Positions 11,646-23,103 are shown, counted from the stretch's first letter. The stretch is DNA of 54,748 bases from Discostella pseudostelligera (GCA_036940085.1 JALLBK010000254.1:1-54748), one strand, 5' to 3'. Program-made: numbers and translations. The notes: a model not told the origin generated them from the letters alone.

Positions 11646-13511
11646 ATGATGTTGACGAAGGCATCACTCAGCACGGCGGCAGTCGTCTTCTCCATATGGC
11701 CACTACCGTCGATATTAGCAGCGGAATCAGTGCGAGAAAGCAGCGCCGCCACCATCGTCCCCCAACGCCGGCAGTACCCATCCAATTCATCTACTGATGC
11801 TGCAGCCATAGATTCGTCGTGGCTTGATGATGAAATTGCAAATATTCCTTTCCCGACGTCATCAACCTCACCGTTATTGCCAACAACACATTCTCCACTG
11901 GCAGATGCGGCGCGATCATACTTTGACGACTTTAACTACAATGACGGTGATAGTGATGGCGGCCATACCGGTGTTGGTGTTGGCTGCGGCGACGACGACG
12001 AGCTCCAGCACACAATTCGCTCCGAATCTGCATCCATCCAACCATTCTTACTCTCCACACGACGATTATTACACCGTTATCCGGAACTCATGTACCGAGA
12101 ACGCAAGACATCTTTAATCATACAACGATTGTTGAAGGAAATGGGAATAGAGAATTTTAGTGTGGGTTGGGCACGGAATATTCATTCAAATTCGAACGGG
12201 ACTTGCGACAATAACGACAATAAAAACGAGGCTGGGATTGATGATAATAGTGTTGATTTTGACGATGATAGGGGTGGTCATGGAATAGTCGTTGATATTG
12301 GATCTGGCGAAGCTCCGTGCATTCTGCTCCGTGCCGACATGGATGCTCTGCCGATTGTTGAAAGGACGCCATTGCCTCCCGACATACAACTCCGTCATGG
12401 ACAAGAGCACGACAATTTCAATGATAACGATAGTACATCACTCTTTCGATCGCATCATCATGGGAAAATGCACGCTTGTGGTCACGATGCTCACATGACA
12501 ATGTTGTTGGGTGCTACCTATCTATTAAAAACACTACAAAAGCAACATGCCTTTCCGGGTACCATACGGATCATATTCCAACCAGCCGAGGAGGGAGGAG
12601 CTGGTGCCAAGCGCATGTCGGAGGAGGGTGTACTAAAACTGCACCCCCCGCCATCCTATGCATTCGCCATGCATGTTTGGCCGACATTGCCCACCGGCCA
12701 CATTGGAGTACGATCCGGACCAATGCTCGGGGCCGCGGACACATTCGACATGGTCATTGAGGGTGTGGGTGGACATGCGGCCTTCCCGCACCTAACGAAA
12801 GATCCGATTGTCGCATGCGCCGCTGTCATTATGAATTTGCAATCGCTTGTAAGTCGTAGTTTGAACCCCCTCGAGAGCGGTGTGGTGTCAGTGACCAGTG
12901 TCGATGCTGATGGAGGCGCACACAATGTCATACCCAGCCGGGCCGTATTACGGGGTACGATTCGTGCACTGAGCGACGCAACATTATTGCAATTGAAAGA
13001 TGGGTTAGTTCTCATTGCATCGTCCACGGTGGAAGCTCACGGGTGTAGGTTGACCTCGACCACATTTGCAAAAGACCATTATCCTGTGACGATGAATGAT
13101 GCGATGTTGTTTCCGTTTGCTGCCAAAGTGGCTAGTATGGTATCAGAGACGGGAACGTACACGCCCGTGGATCCGACTTTGGGGGCGGAGGATTTTGCAT
13201 TTATTGCTCAGGGTGTACCCTCTGCCTTTTTCTTCCTCGGACAGGGTGGACGTGAGAGCATTGGTGGAAGTAATGAAGCAGATGCTATCCGTGGCTGTGG
13301 GAAAAGTGGACTGAATAACTGCGGGAGAGTACCGACAAATTTAGGATTGCATCATCCAGAGTTCAATCTGGATGAAGATGTCTTAACAAGGGGAGTGGAG
13401 TTATTCGTTACCTTGGCATTAAGGGGATTGAAAGATTTACAAAATCTCAATGATTCGCAACATGCACCATCATTGTCTCCTGGTGAGCAAAACGAATTCA
13501 ATTTTCGATGA
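11646..13511 (+). CDS. M20 family amidohydrolase (ILR1/hippurate hydrolase-like), secreted or ER
   Basis: Single-exon, 621 residues, a binuclear metallopeptidase-like hydrolase that cleaves amide-linked amino acids; plant ILR1-type relatives release auxin from conjugates. Metal ligands are in place: LRADMDALP, MHACGHDAHM (Cys/His), QPAEEGG (Glu pair), FAMHVWP (His), LGAEDFAF and LGLHHPEF (His). The lid domain shows VEGVGGHAAFPH. An N-terminal hydrophobic stretch (AAVVFSIWPLPSILAAES) looks like a signal peptide, so it probably enters the secretory system. Acidic/Asn-rich insertions at about residues 95-120 and 180-215 are absent from typical ~440-residue relatives. Two ATGs are adjacent at the start. 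Substrate cannot be told from sequence. Confidence 0.9.
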   Translation: MMLTKASLSTAAVVFSIWPLPSILAAESVRESSAATIVPQRRQYPSNSSTDAAAIDSSWLDDEIANIPFPTSSTSPLLPTTHSPLADAARSYFDDFNYNDGDSDGGHTGVGVGCGDDDELQHTIRSESASIQPFLLSTRRLLHRYPELMYRERKTSLIIQRLLKEMGIENFSVGWARNIHSNSNGTCDNNDNKNEAGIDDNSVDFDDDRGGHGIVVDIGSGEAPCILLRADMDALPIVERTPLPPDIQLRHGQEHDNFNDNDSTSLFRSHHHGKMHACGHDAHMTMLLGATYLLKTLQKQHAFPGTIRIIFQPAEEGGAGAKRMSEEGVLKLHPPPSYAFAMHVWPTLPTGHIGVRSGPMLGAADTFDMVIEGVGGHAAFPHLTKDPIVACAAVIMNLQSLVSRSLNPLESGVVSVTSVDADGGAHNVIPSRAVLRGTIRALSDATLLQLKDGLVLIASSTVEAHGCRLTSTTFAKDHYPVTMNDAMLFPFAAKVASMVSETGTYTPVDPTLGAEDFAFIAQGVPSAFFFLGQGGRESIGGSNEADAIRGCGKSGLNNCGRVPTNLGLHHPEFNLDEDVLTRGVELFVTLALRGLKDLQNLNDSQHAPSLSPGEQNEFNFR

Positions 13512-14011
13512 CAATGTTCTCGACAAAGAGAAGACTAAAGAGAAATGAACTCTTTCAGTTAACCGAGGTTGCCATCGCTGAAAGTTGACAGTGATATTAT
13601 GGTAGACTCCAAAGGAAGTGACCTGGCTGGAGATATCTCATCGACGACGTAACAAGCTCCGGAAATACGGTAGTTTCCAACGACTGGTGACCTCGCCAAA
13701 CATAGTAGGCACATGACCACTGACAATGGTAATACTAATTCAAGTACGCACTCAACTCTCTCTCTCTCCGGTCGCATGTACCCAATAAGTTTTTGAGCAC
13801 GCGCCAAAAATACGTCGCAGCAAATGATTTGTTCGTTACAATGCGAACCGTAGAGTTGATGGATCATTTGCTAGTATTTTATTGTTTGTCAAACAAATGA
13901 ATTCGAACATTTTGAGGACCACCGTGATGATGATGACGATGGATTATGTAATTGATGTCATCGGAAAACAACGTGTAGTATCCGACAGGAATCAGACGGA
14001 TCACTATCGTC
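13512..14011. other. Intergenic, 500 bp
   Basis: Between the amidohydrolase and the oxidase. It contains a short CT run near 13757 and one unsupported 102-codon minus frame. Nothing else recognised. Confidence 0.6.
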
Positions 14012-16249
14012 ATGAGCCGTAGGGAGTTTCGATCTAGATTGACTGGTGATACATCATCAAGCCGCAAGCAATCTTTCACAAGAACAACTGGCAGAAAGGC
14101 CCGAGTTGCATCGGAAAACAATCGCAAGCTATACCCAAGCACGGTGCCTGCCTACGACTTTCTCCGCAAAGAAGATGGAGAAAAGTCAATTGGCAGTTTA
14201 CTACCAAGGGCCGAATGGTGGTATGGCGTTGTTGCCATTTCATTGACATGTATGTTGGCAAGCATAATAACTCTTTGGGCGCCATATCCGCTAGGAGCAC
14301 GAACACCCACTGAAACTGTTGCAATGATGTCATTTTCCAATGGATGTGTTGGTTTAAACTCCTGCACCTGTCCACGTGAAACAATCTGTGCCGACGATTC
14401 ACTCTCCATGATCTTTCTGACAATTGCGCGCGCAACCGCATTTTTCAACTATCCGCTGTATATGCTGCTGTTCTTAAGCAAGGCCAACAATCTCAATAAC
14501 TTCTTACAAAAGACTGTGTTGAAATGTTGGATTAACTTCTCAGATTTTCACCGTGTACACACATTGTTTGGCATGATAGTAGGATTGGAGAGTACGAGCC
14601 ATTCGTTCTTTCATGTCTTAAGATGGGCAAGAAGAAAGAATGATATTCAAGTAAGACTACTTCCAGCAAAGTTGCTGATCAATTCGATTCGATTATATGA
14701 CTGACCTCTGATCCATTTTTTTCATCGACAGCTTATCTGGATGAGCACTACAGGCATCACGGGAATGGTCGCCATCGTAGTAACTCCATTTATCATCTTA
14801 CCCATGGCGGTACCGAATCTCAGACAACGAATTTCCTTTGAATGGCGGAAGCTGATGCACAACCTCTGCTTGGTGTGGGCCGCAGCATTGCTATGCCATG
14901 CCCCCCAACGAATATTCTGGCTTATTGGTGTCTCTCTAACAATCTACGTCATTGACAAGACGATTGGAATGTTCTTCAAGACACATTTAATCGAATCGGC
15001 ACACTTTGAACGTCTGGGCGAGACGTCATGCATTGTATCGTTCGAGAACCCACGGGGCTTTGGCAAGCAAAACTCTGCGTACGTGTACATCATGCTGCCA
15101 TGGATCTCCAAACATCAATTTCACGCATTCACAGTCTTCCCGTGCACGAAGCCAAAGCATTCATCACTTTGCATTAGCAAATGTGGAGATTGGACAACAA
15201 AGCTAATGGACACCATCGCCACTCCAACGCACAAGCCTGCATTCGTCGTCGGACCATTCTTATCTCCATTTAGCTCACCAGCAATGGACAGTGAGAATCT
15301 GATTGCGGTAGCATCTGGCATTGGTGTCACGCCAGCCATATCATTGATCAAGCAATACTCGAACACTCACCGCCGGTTGAACCTCATTTGGATTTGCCGA
15401 GATGCCGGATTGATTGAGTATTTTCTCCTCAATATCGATTTCGGCTCTGATGGGTATAATCTCATTTACTACACAGGGAAGAAGCGGCCCCTCGTATTGG
15501 AGGATGCGATTCCAGGGAACATCTTCATTTTCAATAGCCGCCCAAACCTCGAGCGCGCAGTTAGTAACATCATTGTATCCACCACGACAGGTATTTTTCA
15601 ACCAGAGAAGTTGTTGTATGGGTCGGAATGTGCGACATCGCCTTATACGACAATGCCTGCAACAATGCGCTGCAAGCTTCTCCTCAGAAAAGCGCTCTCT
15701 ACCCATACCATAGATCAGCTGTACGAGATCACTGTAATAGCGTCGAATCATTGCCGTACGAGCTTCGATCCATTGATCGCCACGGTCGATTGTCAGGGAG
15801 TAATTTACACTATGAGTCATTTGCTGGGTGATGACTATCATCTTCTCATGGGCAAGATTTCGGATAGCTTTGCCAAGTTAGATGACGATGGTGATGGTCG
15901 ACTGGACCGTGTTCATTTCGAAGAGTTCATCAACCTAATGCTCAAAGACGGGTCTGATGCAGCAGATGAGGAAACTGTGATGTCCACTCTCACGAGCGTT
16001 ATGCAGCGGGAGAATAGCCATGTGCTCGAGTCCATTAGCCACGACATTGAGAATCCTGAGATGGAGCAGTTGCACAATAACAATAAGCTTGGTGTAAAGA
16101 TGCCCCTGCAAGCGGGGGACAAAAAGAAGTTCTTGGCAAAGAATTGGAAGATGTTATACTGTGGTGGATCGCAGCCAGTGTTGAACACACTAAAAGATCT
16201 TGAACGCAAGTTTGGAATCAACTTAGCAGTAGAGAAATTTGATTGGTAA
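14012..16249 (+). CDS. NADPH-oxidase/ferric-reductase-like flavocytochrome with EF-hand-like insertion
   Basis: Two exons, 14012..14650 and 14732..16249 (81-bp intron), encode 718 residues. The family passes electrons from NADPH through FAD and two hemes across a membrane to oxygen or ferric iron. The heme-binding His pairs are visible: HTLFGMIVGLESTSHSFFH (14-residue spacing plus HxxxH) and MHNLCLVWAAALLCHAP (13-residue spacing). The FAD motif is HAFTVFP, the NADPH motif ASGIGVTPAISL, and the C-terminal nucleotide motif LYCGGSQPVLNTL, with Gly where Pro is usual. Between the last two, near residue 597, lies an EF-hand-like stretch, FAKLDDDGDGRLDRVHFEEF, whose loop appears two residues longer than the standard twelve. 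RBOH and NOX5 carry EF-hands at the N terminus, so this placement is unusual. Several membrane helices lie in residues 65-330. Superoxide versus metal reduction cannot be decided. Confidence 0.85.
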
Positions 16250-17530
16250 GTGAGGTGAAGCTATCTGAGAAAACTTACGCACCTTTCAACTCGTGCCTTC
16301 GTGATTCATCGTACCGAGTCCGAAGAATAAAGTAATTTGTAATTTAATTTTTCATGTGTTTGCATTTACCATAGGCATCATTCCTTGGTTCGGGGGGCGT
16401 CGGGTACTACGCCGCCATGAGGTATGCGGTACCGTGGCGGCAACAATTATCAGTACTGCCGTAAGAAGATTATATTGCTGCGCTGGTTTCGCTGTTGATA
16501 CTACTGTTAGTATTGCTGACAGTCTATCACGATAATTCTTGCCCACTGCCTCTGCCTCTCCTTCGATGCTATCACGGGTGTCATCGTCCGTCCCCTCCTC
16601 CCTGATTGCATAATATTGGTCATGGTCAAAGTGTAAAGTTCAAGCGGTGTTACAATATCGTACTATCTTGGTCGTCGTCGATGCCCGACGCAGTCTTCCC
16701 GCCAAAACAATTTCGCGCCAAAGGCAGGCAGGTAGGAGCTTGCTTCTGGCGATTGATCTCATATTAAACTACGTCGGAACAGGCATGTGACGACTGGTAC
16801 AAAAAATTTCGTGGCAAATGGCGCCAATTGCCCCGCCGCTTCATCTTCTCTCTTTGCTTTGCTTCACACCCTTCGCAGAGATCGCGCGGCACAATCATGC
16901 AGCAATGAACAATGACATTGCCCTCCGACGCCATCCAACAGGAACAGCAGCCGGTAGGGGCAACCATTGCGGATACAATAAATTATCAATTTAGCTAGAA
17001 AGAGGTAAGCTGAATCCCCGTGTCTCACTTGTCTCTTGTTGCCGATAGAGTTGGGTTCTCGAGGGGTCGTGTCATTGTGGTGGTGATAGTGATAGGTAGG
17101 GTGACCCTTGGTGTCTCTTTGAATAGGATAATTTGGTGGGTCGTCTCTTCTAATAACTGATGGGGTTCACGGGGGTGGTGGCGTTATTTTTTCATTCGAT
17201 ACTTGAACTTGCTTGGAGGCGGGCGGCGGCGGCGGGCTCTGCATATCATTTCTTGAACTCTTGGCTCGATACTCTCGATTGGTTGTTTGCGGCGGTCTTT
17301 CTAAAAATCATGTATTGCATCGCTTCTATTATTTCTCCCCCTTTGTTACATATATGACTAACACTCGTTGCATAATTGAATTTTACTTCGTTTTCGGGTC
17401 CATCACTCCTTCGAAACACAAATTCTCTTCAACACTCAAACTCGCCTTTAGGTAGTAGTAGAAGGTAGAACTCCCCTCCCAACAACAACAACAACCTCTC
17501 GAACATTTCTTCGTCTTCCTCTCTTCAACC
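16250..17530. other. Intergenic, 1.28 kb, RAD21 upstream region
   Basis: No supported gene; small frames at 16764-16967 (-) and 17160-17357 (+) lack any family resemblance. It holds the E2F-like cluster given separately, an ATGGCGCCAATT palindrome at about 16818-16829, and a CAA-rich leader just before the RAD21 start. Confidence 0.65.
16696..16722. promoter_or_regulatory. E2F/DP-like double site upstream of RAD21
   Basis: TTCCCGCC (16696-16703) is followed seven bases later by TTTCGCGCCAAA (16711-16722), a full match to the palindromic E2F consensus TTTSGCGCSAAA. It lies about 810 bp upstream of the RAD21 start codon. E2F control of S-phase genes is well established in animals and plants; use in this organism is inferred. 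Confidence 0.55.
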
Positions 17531-19907
17531 ATGTTCTACTCCCAAATCATCCTCGCGAAGAAAGGTCCGCTCGGGAAAATCTGGCTAGCCGCCCACTGGG
17601 GCGATAAAAAGATCACTCGACCACAAATCTTCTCTACCGATATTTCCCGATCGGTCGATACCATTGTCAACCCCACCGTACCATTGGCACTACGAGTCTC
17701 GGGTCATTTACTACTCGGCGTCGTGCGCATCTACAGTCGTAAGGTCAAGTACCTTATGCATGATTGCCATGAGGCCATGGTGAAAATTAAGATGGCATTC
17801 AAGCCCGATGGGAAGATGCTGGGTGCTATTGCCGGTGGGGGGGATGGATTAATCCTGGCGGATATGGATCCCAACTCTTCGGGAAAGAAGCGGAAGAAGG
17901 GGAAGGGGGGTGAAGATGGTAATAACAACGTGGCTAATTTCGGAGAGTACTATACCCAGAATATGGATGGGCAACTTGGTGGGATGTTGGTGGAGCCTGT
18001 CATGCTGTTGGACCCGAACGAGCCCATGGAACATGTTGCCGGTGTTGGCGGAGGAGGAGCATTCGCCATTCCCTTCAGTTTGGACTTCCAGGGTGGGGAA
18101 GGTGATAATTGGATTGTTGCCGAAGCAGAGTATGGGGAGGATGCGGAAGATGGCGGGAGGAAGAAGCGCGCACGCAGGATTGATAGCACTCTTTCGTCCA
18201 ATGCGGCTGCTAATCTGACTTTGGACTCGAATTTAGGTAACATTGCTCCCGGTGATGTCATTGAGGAAGAAGAGGAAGGATGGGGGGCGTTTGATCCTGA
18301 TGCTGACATGAAGGATGATGAAGAGGAAGTGGAGGGTGAGGAGGAAATGCAAGCGTTCCAGCCCGAGGAGGAGGAGTCAGAAACGGAGGGTGACACAAGC
18401 CGAGTGGAGTTGGTTCGAGGGGCCAATGATTCTGTCACTAGTGATCGTCAAGTGCGGGTATGTTGTGTGTTCTCGATGTGCTTCAACTTTTATTCTCATC
18501 ATTTCTGTGGTGCGCTCTAACATCTACTTCTCGAATTTGCGGCTCTACCGTCTGCAGATGAGTGAAACACCCTTCAAGGATGATCTCCCCCTCCGTCCTG
18601 GCTCTCCCGCGGCATCCGAAGAGCCCTCGTTTGGCGGAGGTGGAGGTGGAGACATTGACTTTGACGTTGACACATCTGGTCAACAATTCCATGTCGATGT
18701 TGGCCTGTCATTAGATACTACCACCTCATCCTCCCCCGGTGGTCGCCGTCGTTCCAACTTGGGTGACTTGGAGCTTTCCGGTCTCGCCGAGGAGGAAGAA
18801 GAAGAGGACGCCAACGCGAAGAAACGTAAGCCCACCACCACCGCGGGTCGCAAACGCATGAAGAAACGTCGTAAAATTGTCATTGATAACAATCAGACGG
18901 AGCTTTCCAGTGAGCATATGAAGGCCATGTTGCGTGACACTTCGGACACGGTATTGCAGAATGTTCCTCACCTGGCATCCTGGCCGCGCGACGATGTCGA
19001 GGATGACGCTAATGGTTGTGTCGGCATTTGTCCGGCGCTCCAGAAGCTCCCCACCGAGCGATTGTTGGCACGTCCTTGCATTGGGGATGATGGCGGATTG
19101 GCTCCGGAGTTGTTAGCGCTTTGGGGACGTAATATGTGTAAGATTACCGGCAAGGCAGGGACGCGGTTGCCATTCCGCATGCGTGGTGGTAAGGGGCAGC
19201 GAGATGTCGCTTCTGCCAAGCATGTTGCCACCGAAGAAGAAGAAGTGGAGGAAGAAGATGACGAAGATGTGGAGAGAGTTCGCTCGCAACAAACGAGGGA
19301 TAGTATCGATGGACACAAGTTGAACGCCGAAGAGGATGATATCGAGTTTGGTGGTCGCGATGAGGACATTGACTTTGGGAATGATGACAAGCAGGACGAG
19401 TACAATGCTGATATGGAAACCCCTTTTGACATTCAGGACGAATTTGGAACTGTCGAATACAAGGCCGACGATCTTGCCGAGGATGATGAAATGTCGGTGC
19501 GCTCCGATCGTTCTAGCTTTTCGCTCGGTGCGGTGAATGACCTCGAGAAGGAACTGTACGAGATTGGCGACGAGGCAACTGGAGGAGAGGATCGTCAATT
19601 GGCAGGAGAGGAACTTGTATCTCACGATTCCAAATGGCACAAACATACCGTTCGCGTTCTGGGCATGCTGAGGCGCAATATGCAATCTAATGATGGAGAT
19701 GACGACGAGGATGAACCCCAGGAGCTCAGCTATAACAAGTTGATTGCTGGTTGTTCTCGCCGCACAGCTGCCGGTGTCTTCTTTGAAATGCTGCAACTCA
19801 AGACCTGGGACTTTGTTGAGCTGGAACAGAACAAGAGTTATGGAGATATCACCATATCTCCCGGATTGCGTTTTGATGAGGGTCCTCCTACCGCTGTCGA
19901 TGCGTAA
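17531..19907 (+). CDS. RAD21: Cohesin kleisin subunit RAD21/SCC1
   Basis: The kleisin closes the SMC1-SMC3 cohesin ring that holds sister chromatids together; separase cleaves it at anaphase, downstream of the APC/C. Two exons, 17531..18457 and 18558..19907 (100-bp GT-AG intron, phase 0), give 758 residues. The N-terminal SMC3-binding domain is textbook: [20 protein letters not shown], then [17 protein letters not shown] and AMVKIKMAF. The C-terminal winged helix that binds SMC1 is also present: [20 protein letters not shown] and YGDITISPG. The middle is acidic and disordered with basic patches such as KKRARRI and RKRMKKRRK, as usual for the family. The N terminus fits mitotic RAD21 better than meiotic REC8. 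The window thus holds both a cohesin component and an APC/C subunit. Confidence 0.95.
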
Positions 19908-20452
19908 ATGGTCTATTATGGGTTGAGCATTTTATCAAGAATGGAGTCAATGCATTTGGTTGCATTATCACCCGCATTTCTATGTGTTTTGTTCGTTATG
20001 TTTCGAACGAGAGAGATGATACTGAAGTCCCAACTTGTGCAGCTTGCAGTTCACGGTGATCTATTATCTTTGGTCTCTGTGGGCATTTGCCATAATCATT
20101 ACATAAGATTTTATACAGTTCATTGAATGTAGGAGTAATTGAACTGCTGCGATGATTCTATGGTGCACTGTAGGCATATGCATTCGAGCCATGATTTGAG
20201 GGAGCGGCAACGGTATGACTTTAATTCGCGCTTACAGGAGGCAGTGATTTGGCGGGAGATTATGGGCGCGCCAATCACGGTTATGTTGCATGCTGTTGCA
20301 TGGCACAACTCATGTCTCTAGCTCTCTCTAGAGAGCAGCTCATAGCTTAGGGCATTGGTCATGGGTCCAACATTGACGATGGCCGCCGTCATTGTCCATG
20401 CGACGCAGTAGCCGTATAGGAAGCTCTGCCAAAGACCGATCTGCATCTAACC
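19908..20452. other. Intergenic, 545 bp, POLE2 upstream region
   Basis: Apart from the E2F-like pair (separate entry) it holds a short palindromic CTCTCTAGAGAG tract at about 20325-20336. No gene. Confidence 0.6.
20248..20275. promoter_or_regulatory. E2F-like pair upstream of POLE2
   Basis: TTTGGCGGGAG (20248-20258) and GGGCGCGCCAA (about 20264-20274) lie about 180-205 bp before the POLE2 ATG, with matching spacing and composition to the RAD21 double site. Inferred S-phase promoter elements. Confidence 0.5.
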
Positions 20453-22589
20453 ATGTCCGAACGAAAGCGCATAGCCCGCATCTTCAAAATGCGTGGCCTA
20501 TCCATCCAATCTTTGGCGCTGGATGCGCTTCTAAATGTATTGAGCCGGGAGCAGCAGCGCGACGTCGATGGCGATGGTGGTGGTAGTAGCAGCAATAGTC
20601 GCAGCGGTGATGATGCACTGTTGGCAATAATCGATGAGATCAAAGAACGCATGATCCATTCTGGGGGGCGATCTAGTAATAGTATCACTAGCAGTGCTGG
20701 CGCCAGTAACATTGTCACCACTGCCCTCCTCGAGGAGGTGGTGGCAGAATTAAGTCGCGATGCCAAGGATGTTACCGACGAGGCAGTGCAACTCCTTGAT
20801 GCCTTCCGCACGCCAAGATTGGAGTATGATGCCATGAGAAGGACCTTTACTTTGGTGGATGGGAAGCAGCGATCGTTGTATGGAGAAGCGGTCGATAAGG
20901 TGCGCTTCAAGCTGTACACAATTTCCAGCATTGTTCAGATGTTGGTGCATGAAAATATCAACTCTTTCTCATTTAATATCATTTCAGGTGGACATGTTCT
21001 GCCAGCGATATGCACTCATCCAACAACGGATATTGCGTCAAGATATTTTCCAACCCAAGCTGGTGGTAACCACAGCGCGCTCTTCGCGTCATGGTCAGTC
21101 CAGTGGAGGAGGAGGTGGTGGGTCAAGTAGTGCGACGCACACGCTCACGCCGGTGGAAAGTTTATTGGGTCGAGGGGGCGTGCGATATTTGTTGGGTATG
21201 ATTGTCCAGGTGAGTGGAGTTGATCGAATTTCGTTCGCTTGGTCGGGATTGTTCAGCATCATATGTCATTGGAGTTCACCTCATGTCTACTGCTCATCGT
21301 ATGTCTTGCACATCCAACACCCCTAAAAGGTTGAGGAGGGGAAATATTATCTCGAAGATCATACCGCTCAGGTGCTTCTAAACTTCTCGCAGGCATCGCT
21401 TTTGACTGATGGATTTGTTACCGAAAATAGCATCATATTGGTGGAGGGAGAGGCAATTGATGGTGTATTGCATGTTCACAACATTGGTGAGTGTAGAAGT
21501 CTACCTAGGGGTGTAATGGCCCGACATCTTTCCAATCTGTGTTGACCTTGTTTCAGCCTTCACGGATCGCACTAATATGCAACATTCACTTCTACTTGGA
21601 TAAATATATTCTCAGGAAGTCCCATTGTCGAAAGTCGTTCCGATGCCATCCAAGCCATCGGCCTCAAGAACACGGATATCTTCCACTCCATCGGCTCTCT
21701 CTCCGAACTTGAGAAACTCCGTATCCAAGAAATGGAACACGGACGAGAGGGCATGTTTGTTATTCTGTCCGATGTCTACCTGGATAGTCCGACAGTTTTG
21801 GAAAAGATTGAATGTATGCTCGAGGGATATTCCACCTTCAATCCCTTGCCCATCTTTGTGTTTATGGGAAACTTCACCTCGAAACCATTTTCAGCATCAT
21901 CCTCCTTCTCGGGAGGTGGATCCAAGGCCATGATGGGCTACTTTGATGATTTGGCCAACATTATCACCAAATTTCCGAATGTCGCCCAGAATGGACGGTT
22001 TGTCTTCGTGCCAGGTCCACAAGATCCGGGCATTACGGGAGCATTACCACGATCGCCGATACCAAAGTACTTCACGTCGACGTTGCGATCGAAGGTAAAA
22101 CATGCAATATTTGCAAGCAACCCCTGTCGGATGAGGTACTTCTCGAAGGAACTTGTGTTTTTTAGAGATGATCTTGTGGGGAAGTTGCGGCGGCATTGTT
22201 TGTTGGAGCCGAGGGATGAGGAGGACGAGGAGCATGTCGACGAGGTAATGGACGGTATGACGACGACATCGACCACGAACAATCATCAACGACGTCTATA
22301 TCGTCATGCCATCAAAACCGTCTTGGATCAAGGACATCTATCTCCATTGCCATTATCGGCAAGTCCTATCTATTGGCAGCACGATGCATCATTACGATTG
22401 TATCCTTTTCCAGATGCATTGATCATTGGTGATACTGTGGATCAGTATTATGAAAACTATGAGGAGTGTGATGCCATCAATCCGGGATCGTTCTCATCAT
22501 CAGGGTTTAATTTTGTAGTGTATCGACCTATTGGTGAGATACAGAATATGCGGACCAAGTCAGATGTGGAATTCAGTCAGATTGAGTGA
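20453..22589 (+). CDS. POLE2: DNA polymerase epsilon subunit 2 (B subunit)
   Basis: Non-catalytic B subunit (Dpb2) of the leading-strand replicase, which links the polymerase to the CMG helicase. Four exons, 20453..20899, 20988..21209, 21330..21486 and 21616..22589, add up to exactly 600 codons (599 residues; human 527). Exon 2 supplies VDMFCQRYALIQQR and exon 3 the OB-fold region EEGKYYLEDHTAQVLL, both close to animal POLE2. The calcineurin-like (catalytically inactive) domain is in exon 4: VILSDVYLDSPTVLEKIE, VFMGNFTSKPF, RFVFVPGPQDPG and FASNPCRMRYFSKELVFFRD. A Gly/Ser linker (residues ~165-180) and an acidic/Thr-rich insertion (DEEDEEHVDE) are lineage-specific. The third acceptor (CCCTAAAAG) is poor in pyrimidines but is the only one keeping the frame. 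Confidence 0.95.
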
Positions 22590-23103
22590 AAGAAGAGGGA
22601 GGAGGGATGAGGAGAGTGTGCTGTGGCCTGCGGCTGAGATTGGCACATAGCATAAGTGCCGCTACTTAAATTATTACATTGCATCAAAAGACAACCTACT
22701 CTCTACTATGCTGCAGTGTGCGGGATGCAAATGAATAGCCATGCACCCTCATCACAACTTCGCAGTAATGATGAACTAGGTACAATATGGTATTGCCTGT
22801 GGGAGCCGGTAGAGACGAAAATATGGCGGGAAAAGATACGGCCACAGGAAAAGATATGGCGGGAAAAGATATGGCGGGAAAAGATACGGTTTAGATAATT
22901 ATGGTGGGAAAAGATATGGTGGGGAGAGAATTATGGCGGGAAAAGATATCCAGCCACGTACGCGTGCGTGGCAGCGGAGAATGCCATGAACATGAAAGAC
23001 TAAGGTTCATAATGATGTTGTGATGAAGTGGAGGTGTATGGGTTGGATGAATACGGGTTGAAATAATGATCACCGCGAACTTCTTGCATCTTGAACCCTG
23101 ACA
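22590..23103. other. Intergenic, 514 bp, with promoter repeat array
   Basis: Separates POLE2 from the carotenoid-isomerase-like gene. Everything notable is the GGCGGGAAAAGAT array described next. Confidence 0.7.
22823..22949 (+). repeat. Array of about six ATGGCGGGAAAAGAT units
   Basis: Units start at 22823, 22856, 22871, 22901, 22916 and 22933. Four are exact (22823, 22856, 22871, 22933), while 22901 and 22916 carry ATGGTGGG. A further degenerate unit (CACAGGAAAAGAT) is at about 22843. Steps are mostly 15 bp or multiples, all in one orientation. On the other strand each reads ATCTTTTCCCGCCAT, an E2F-like site. The array ends about 155 bp before the next start codon. Confidence 0.8.

Noticed and set aside
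13559..13867. 102-codon minus frame between the amidohydrolase and the oxidase
   Set aside because: No recognisable motif or composition of a real protein, and no splice partners found.
16764..16967. Cys-rich 67-codon minus frame
   Set aside because: Cysteine spacing fits no known zinc module and the frame is isolated in the RAD21 upstream region.
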